DNA from: Bemisia tabaci
Taxonomy: Eukaryota > Arthropoda > Insecta > Hemiptera > Aleyrodidae
Reading direction: 5' to 3'
Length of the DNA: 64,000 bases
Assembly (NCBI RefSeq): GCF_918797505.1
Contig: NC_092797.1
Location: 48,210,157 to 48,274,156 of the forward strand
Shown here: in pieces, positions 60,001-64,000 of the stretch
Position numbering within the stretch: the first letter of the stretch is position 1
How the letters are laid out: each line of letters opens with the position of its first letter
The notes under the pieces: model-generated
Databases searched by the model: none
What the model was told of the DNA's origin: nothing
What the model saw: only the letters and a program-made list of their open reading frames with translations
Translations under genes and position numbers: made by a program

Positions 60001-61971
60001 AGCAAATGTCTCTGGAAAAATCACTCGACTAAATTCTGGCTTCTGATTGAGTGTACATCATGCCTTGACAATGTAATTCGAGTCTCTTACAATTCTTATT
60101 CATGGTAGTTGCTTGACAAATGGGCCTGCTGCAAACTTTCGCTGAGTAGAGCAAAAATAAAAGTTTTTCCTATAAATAATGCCTCAAAAATCACGATGAG
60201 CGCATCGACAAAGTCTGAAATGCACTCATAACTTCACAATCTGCGTAAGAAATTTGCGGTTTTTTTAGCTTCCCGCTTGGAAACGACTCCTCTGACGAAA
60301 TGATTACCTGTGCTGCAAGTATCTTTTCTGAAGGAGGAAGCTTGAAAAAATGAAAATTTTTTGCGCAGATTGTGAAGTTATGAGTGAATTTCAGACTTTG
60401 CCGATGCGCTCATTGTGATTTTTGAGGCATTATCTATAAGAAGCAACTCTTAGTTTTGCTCCAGCAAAAGTTTGCAACAGGCCCATTAATTTGAGTTTTC
60501 ATAAAAATACTCTCAGTTTTTCATTGGATTTTCTGCCAAATTAAAATTTCATTGCTTTTCCCCAAAAGCCTTGATGAAAACTACAGGAGAAAACAGTAGT
60601 AACGAAACATTTTGGAGATTACCTTCTTGATTGAACTCATGATCTAAGTCGAACATGAGTTGGTCTGTGTCCATCTCTTTACCAGCAATGACCGAGGAGG
60701 CTTGAGTTGTTGTTCCTGAATGGATCCCAGATTCAACATTCAGGTAGGTGTTTTGCGCCCACATTAGGGTCTGCTCTTCTTTGACTGGGTCTCTACCAGC
60801 CTGATACACTAAAAATAAGTGGACAAAACGGTTAGTTAAGCTAAACACAAGGGGAAAATCTTTAACAGAGGTGAAAATGAGACAATTTTTGGAAAATGAA
60901 GCATTTGTAGAACATGATTTCTTTAAAAATTATTTTTGCTCAATATTTTGGAAAAGAGGGGGAAATTACACATTTTCTTGGAAATCAGACATTATGTCAT
61001 AAAATTGGACAAACACCTTGAGGCAAAAACACAAAATTGGGGCAAACGGTAAGCGTTTTAGAACTTTATGTACTCTTTATCTTTTAGAGGATAACGCAAG
61101 CATGTATACAGTGCACATTTTTTAATACATAGCAGTCAGGAGGACATGCTAAAATAAATCAGTGTTTTTCTTACATTTTTAAGATCGTTGCTATCTTCTG
61201 TCTCCCTTTTTTTAAAAAAACATTTAAATAATCTAAAAAAATTTATCTGACTCTGTTTATAAAAACGTACTAAAAGTTTTTAGAAGGATTGTATTTTTCA
61301 TTACAGAAGTGCATACGTAAGTACCTAGATAAGTTAGCTTATGAAATTATGTACCTACCCCTTTGAGGATCAGAGTTGGGATATTGATGTAACTTTAATG
61401 ACTTTCAGTGCAAAAAAAAAAGGTAAATAAATCAAATAAAAATAAAAGTACATGTAGATTACTGTCTGCCTCCTGTGGTGTAGTGATTGAAGCGCTTGCT
61501 CTATGATCCGGAGGTCCCAGGTTCGATCCCTGGCCAGATGGACCAAGTTTAATGGTTTCAAACAATGATTGTTTTCGGGCAGACTTGATTGCGGATGGAA
61601 GGGGGATGGGACTTTAGGGACGGTAAAGCGCAAGATTATCTCTCATGAGATATTTGAAGTGAAAAAAAACAACAAAAATTATCCAAAAAACTATCATGAT
61701 AGATTATTGGGAAATTTTGGAGAACTGTAATTTTTAAGAACGCCTTGGTGCTAATTCCATCAAAAATCAAGGGACCCTAAACTTCTCTGATGCTTGAAAA
61801 CATAAGACTACCGCTAGAAGAAAAGGTGTCTGTGCTATTTCCGATCGATAGTAACAGTGAAAACCCAGGAAATTTTTCTGAAGAAACACCACAAAACAGC
61901 AAAATTAAATTTTTAATAAGTATGACTTGAGATTGAAAAAAATAAAACTTACTTGGCCGGTTCGGCATCAT
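50952..61971 (-). CDS. arm: Armadillo/beta-catenin, C-terminally truncated paralogue with alternative degron exons
   Basis: Beta-catenin links cadherin to alpha-catenin at adherens junctions and carries Wnt signals with TCF. Exons 1 (61971-61953), 2a or 2b, 3 to 9 give 587 residues with exon 2b or 582 with 2a, against about 780-840 in other animals. In the 2b isoform: degron DSGIHSG at 29-35, alpha-catenin-binding stretch about 115-150, armadillo repeats from about 138. Charged groove residues in [22 protein letters not shown] and [11 protein letters not shown] are kept. After RALEDNRYS about 50 residues (most of one repeat) are missing, and TAA follows TELLHS inside repeat 12. All junctions are GT-AG and in frame, so the gene is probably functional. 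An adhesion-biased paralogue is the likely reading; insects with two functionally divided arm paralogues are known. Confidence 0.92.
51423..51680 (-). CDS. arm: arm exon 8: armadillo repeats 9-10 (first part)
   Basis: 258 bases, phase 0 to 0, acceptor CACTAG, donor GTAAGT. Encodes [40 protein letters not shown] and [20 protein letters not shown], ending RALEDNRYS. In relatives the chain continues with a loop and the EGTxGALHILAR helix; no exon for that part is seen in the next intron. Confidence 0.9.
51681..52568. other. arm intron 7/8 boundary region (exon 7 to exon 8)
   Basis: 888 bases of AT-rich intron. No repeat family, ORF or exon recognised. Confidence 0.6.
52569..52924 (-). CDS. arm: arm exon 7: armadillo repeats 6-8
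   Basis: 356 bases, acceptor TTTCAG, donor GTAAAT. Encodes [55 protein letters not shown] and [20 protein letters not shown]. The lysine after NNQRN (human K435 equivalent) is kept. Confidence 0.93.
52925..53824. other. arm intron between exons 6 and 7
   Basis: 900 bases. Contains a GGTTGCCATAATTTTTTCAT to CTGCTGGCGACC element at about 53260-53655. Elsewhere AT-rich with nothing recognised. Confidence 0.55.
53260..53655. mobile_element. Element rich in TTCCCTGACTTTTCC motifs
   Basis: Bounded by GGTTGCCATAAT and CCAGACTGCTGGCGACC, with repeated TTCCCTGACTTTTCC. Related copies at 56385-56650 and a piece at about 56005-56290. Confidence 0.5.
53825..54126 (-). CDS. arm: arm exon 6: armadillo repeats 3-5
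   Basis: 302 bases, acceptor TTGCAG, donor GTAAGA. Encodes [54 protein letters not shown] and [14 protein letters not shown]. The lysine in QESKL (human K312 equivalent) contacts TCF and cadherin in known structures. Confidence 0.93.
54127..55397. other. arm intron between exons 5 and 6
   Basis: 1.27 kb. Short direct repeats of TTTTCCCAACTTCGCAAGTG occur at 55265-55315. No other feature recognised. Confidence 0.5.
55398..55552 (-). CDS. arm: arm exon 5: armadillo repeats 2-3
   Basis: 155 bases, acceptor TTTCAG, donor AG/GTTTGT. Encodes [40 protein letters not shown] and IPVLVKLL. Confidence 0.92.
55553..56782. other. arm intron between exons 4 and 5
   Basis: 1.23 kb. A T-run near 55800 and two pieces of the TTCCCTGACTTTTCC element (about 56005-56290 and 56385-56650). 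No exon. Confidence 0.5.
56783..56932 (-). CDS. arm: arm exon 4: armadillo repeat 1
   Basis: 150 bases, phase 0 to 0. Encodes [20 protein letters not shown] and [20 protein letters not shown]. Acceptor CCTCAG, donor GTAGCT. Confidence 0.92.
56933..58114. other. arm intron between exons 3 and 4
   Basis: 1.18 kb AT-rich intron; nothing recognised. Confidence 0.55.
58115..58305 (-). CDS. arm: arm exon 3: alpha-catenin-binding region
   Basis: 191 bases, acceptor TTTTTAG, donor GTATAG. Encodes [27 protein letters not shown] and [17 protein letters not shown]. The FPETLEEG and PSQMLKH blocks are diagnostic for beta-catenin; the second is where alpha-catenin binds. The tyrosine equivalent to human Y142 is present. 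Confidence 0.92.
58415..58674. mobile_element. Palindromic MITE, GTCACCTTCC family, copy 3
   Basis: About 260 bases, ends ATCATCACCTTCTGGCCAAA / inverse, same family as 409-664 although more than 57 kb away. Confidence 0.72.
58747..58892. mobile_element. Small palindromic MITE, ATTGGACT ends
   Basis: About 146 bases, relative of 694-839, with subterminal ATTCTGGCTTA and inverse TAAGCCAGAAAT. Confidence 0.55.
59355..59555 (-). CDS. arm: arm exon 2b: canonical degron exon (DSGIHSG)
   Basis: 201 bases, acceptor TTGCAG, donor GTAATT, phase 1 at both ends. Encodes [48 protein letters not shown]. It has all four phospho-sites of the GSK3/CK1 cascade (equivalents of S33, S37, T41, S45) and the aspartate that beta-TrCP needs. 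The 2a and 2b exons are clearly duplicates of one another. Confidence 0.88.
59556..60622. other. Intron between the two degron exons
   Basis: 1,067 bases. Contains a palindromic MITE at 60120-60487, whose foldback could affect choice between exons 2a and 2b. No further exon recognised. Confidence 0.55.
60120..60487. mobile_element. Palindromic MITE, ATGGGCCTGCTGCAAACTTT ends
   Basis: About 368 bases with inverted arms including CTCATAACTTCACAATCTGCG and AAAAATCACGATGAGCGCAT. Lies wholly inside the intron between exons 2a and 2b. Confidence 0.7.
60623..60808 (-). CDS. arm: arm exon 2a: alternative degron exon (ESGIHSG)
   Basis: 186 bases, acceptor TTTTTAG, donor GTAATC, phase 1 at both ends. 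Encodes [14 protein letters not shown], then [15 protein letters not shown], then [13 protein letters not shown]. The aspartate before the first degron serine is glutamate here, and an extra asparagine precedes it. It lacks the FTQDQVN tail of exon 2b. It joins in frame to exon 3 directly or to exon 2b. Confidence 0.85.
60809..61952. other. arm intron 1
   Basis: 1.14 kb, contains a tRNA-derived SINE on the plus strand (61472-61660). Otherwise AT-rich. Confidence 0.55.
61472..61660 (+). mobile_element. tRNA-derived SINE
   Basis: Pol III A box TGGTGTAGTGATTGAAG and B box GGTTCGATCCC at tRNA spacing, with an intact T-arm CCAGG/CCTGG. The acceptor and anticodon arms are degenerate, so it is not a tRNA gene. 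A tRNA-unrelated body of about 100 bases follows, then an A-rich end near 61665. Confidence 0.7.
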
Positions 61972-61991
61972 GGTGATGAAGTGCGCTGGAA
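61953..61991 (-). CDS. arm: arm exon 1: 5' UTR end and start codon
   Basis: Acceptor TTTCCAG before 61991, 20 bases of 5' UTR, then ACCATGATG. Start at 61971 gives MMPNRP plus one base before GTAAGT. The single A joins TG of exon 2a or 2b to make methionine. The acceptor means at least one further 5' UTR exon lies upstream, not identified. Confidence 0.85.
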
Positions 61992-64000
61992 CTGGAAACA
62001 GAAAAGTAAGTAATAAACTATTAGAACTATAAACGACATAAATTAACTACAATGAATTAATTTGGGGCTAAAATAGTAACATTTTTAAAGTACAGTGCAT
62101 TGTGAATGGTTAACAATAAACACTGATGTTTGAAGTTTGAACACCGCATCTTTCAGACCTATGTAGGAGGAAAATAAATAAATTTTCAAAGCTTGTACCT
62201 ACTGAGAGGAAACAGATATTGGCATCCTGGGCGAATTTTACCATGTTATGCAACAGAATCTACTTGGAAACCAATTTGATTTGGTGGAGGATTAGTTTTA
62301 AAGAAGTTTACTCCCTCCAAGCAAAGTACCCAGCTCACAGACCATGAACCTAACACACAGTTTCACAATCTATCTTGTGGTAATGGCATCTGAAGGAGTG
62401 CAAGTTATAAAAACAGAAGGACAACACTACAACAGCAGGCCGTCTAATGAGATTATGTGCTTGTCTGGTAGGTGAGTATAGACTGAAGTAGGGGAGATAT
62501 AAGATTGCGACCTGTAACTACGACGCGAGTCCTTCATCGGACGAATAATTCATTGGCTAAAGGCACCTCCTTGCTAGCTGATAACTGATCAGATATTCAG
62601 TCTGATGAAGAACTTACAATGCAGTTACCAGTCATCTGTTAAACACAGCTGACCAACCTGATTGCTCCAGTCTACCTTAGTCTTATCTTGACTACCAGAC
62701 ATACACCTGATTTCAAAATGTAATTCACCTGTAGCCTACATTCACCTGTGTACTCTCATCATACTTTACTTGTGAACACTAAGATGTGTCTTAGAATCGC
62801 CTATCTGGGTTTGAGACACATACTAGAGATTATTTGGACAGAACCAGCTTAAGAAGTGCATCGATACGGAATGATTCAAATGTTAAGACTGTCGTATTGA
62901 ATTAAGTTGGATACCTACTCAGCACTTTTTGACTGTAACCAGTTTACTGTTGGAACGGAGGCGATGGTTATGTATATATTGTCTTACGACCTAATCATGT
63001 AAGGGCCGTTCCTGTCAAATCATTCAACTAGTAGTTGACTGTCTGTTAAGGTTCAACTAGAGGTTGGTGTGTCTTGTCAATTTACAACTACTGGTTGAGA
63101 GGCTGTTAACGGGCTGATTTTCAACTGGTGCTTTTTCTGCCTGTTAGGATTCAACTAGGACTTCAGACAAAACATTCGTTCCGGTTCTTCGCGTTTCACT
63201 GGTTCACAAAGAGCCTGATTTAACTACCTGGGCTCGGTTTGCGGACCCCGCCACCCGCACCCTCCTCTTTGCAGGGGTTGTTCTGTCCTCTCGTTCAACT
63301 GCTAATTGAATTTTCGGCAAGGGTTCCCAGACATTAGAAACAACCTGATGAAGGATATGAGGGAACAAATCATGTTAATGCACTATTTGGCAAGTAGTCT
63401 TTGTTCAGTAACTAGAGGTTGAAAATCAGTGACAAGACTCTCCTTCAGGTCGAACTGGAAGTTACCTTTAACTGGTAGTTCGTCAACTAGCAGTTGAGAC
63501 CCGATTTGACAGGAACGGCCCTAAGAGAGACCGCCGCGAGTTCTGGCTTTAATGGTTTCAAGTGAAGATATTTAGAACTTTTGACTGGTAAAAGGCTGCC
63601 AGTCAAATGAGAATGGCAGACAAGTGGATGAGATCATAGAAATACATACATGAGATTCGGTTTTGGTTGAATTATTGGATTCTGTCCTCAACACTGACGA
63701 AAATCAAATAAAATCCACTCACAAGAAGTTCAGTACTTAATGGCACAAAGTATTTCACTCATCACATGGAATCTGGTTGAAAGATTTTGATTATGGGAAC
63801 ACAACAAATAAAGCCAAAACGCAAACTATTTGGTTGAAAACTGTAGAGAGGCAAAAATATCGCATTTCGTACCCTCTTCACGTCGATGTTTACTCTTGAG
63901 AAGGAAAGAGGCATGAAAAGTTGCAGAATCCCCAGCAACCATCCGCGTCGGTCACCGGTCAACGATGCATCTTCTTTTCAACAACAATAACGCTACCCTT
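61992..64000. other. Upstream of arm exon 1
   Basis: 2 kb without a recognised exon. Should hold intron sequence between arm exon 1 and an upstream 5' UTR exon, plus the MITE at 63003-63521. No promoter motif assigned. Confidence 0.5.
63003..63521. mobile_element. Harbinger-like MITE with TAA duplication
   Basis: 519 bases, ends GGGCCGTTCCTGTCAAATC / inverse, flanked by TAA on both sides. G-rich termini and a 3-base TAA/TTA duplication fit PIF/Harbinger. The interior has many copies of TTCAACTAG..GTTGA-type short palindromes in both orientations. Confidence 0.7.

Noticed and set aside
59355..60808. Two separate arm genes or an assembly duplication
   Set aside because: The two exons differ at many residues, lie within one set of shared exons, and have their own splice sites, so they are diverged alternative exons.
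61478..61552. tRNA gene
   Set aside because: A and B boxes are good but the acceptor stem and anticodon arm do not pair properly, and SINE-like sequence follows.

Overview
The window looks like insect nuclear DNA. It is AT-rich, has GT-AG introns, and is packed with small DNA transposons and decayed LINE retrotransposons. The transposon types fit an arthropod and the arm gene organisation would fit a hemipteran, but species cannot be fixed from the sequence alone. There is no bacterial or viral gene block.

Two protein genes lie head-to-tail on the minus strand. The first, arm (beta-catenin/armadillo), is read from about 62.0 kb down to a stop at 50,952 through nine or ten exons. The second is the 5' half of a kainate-type ionotropic glutamate receptor, from a start codon at 46,417-46,419 down to 70, continuing off the left edge. 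Eight receptor exons give 424 codons: signal peptide, the whole amino-terminal domain and the first residues of the ligand-binding domain. All splice phases agree. Receptor intron 3 is 35.7 kb and holds most of the repeats.

The arm gene is unusual. It has two frame-compatible versions of the exon carrying the GSK3/beta-TrCP degron, one with DSGIHSG and one with ESGIHSG. It also stops inside the armadillo repeat domain, lacks one repeat, and has no C-terminal transactivation region. It looks like a live but specialised paralogue that may keep adhesion function and have altered Wnt signalling.

Region by region: 0-8.5 kb holds receptor exons 4-8 with palindromic MITEs in the introns. 8.5-24.7 kb is a MITE field (TTAA-flanked, Transib-like, and foldback CACTGGAAAA families), with a possible small nested plus-strand gene at 13-21 kb and a 2.2 kb inverted-repeat element at 21.7-23.9 kb. 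25-34.1 kb holds purine-rich tracts, 10-11 bp minisatellites, a decayed LINE ORF1, and two copies of a 1.37 kb cassette bounded by two different HDV-like ribozyme folds. 34.7-41.3 kb holds a LINE 3' end flanked by (TATG)n, a 1.18 kb near-perfect palindrome and further MITEs. 44.1-46.4 kb holds receptor exons 1-3, 46.4-51 kb is intergenic or arm 3' UTR, 51-62 kb is arm, and 62-64 kb is upstream sequence with a Harbinger-like MITE.

The most notable candidate for something undescribed is the paired-ribozyme cassette. Ribozymes A and B differ in primary sequence but show compensatory changes in helices P1, P2 and P4. They would release a defined RNA of about 1.3 kb.
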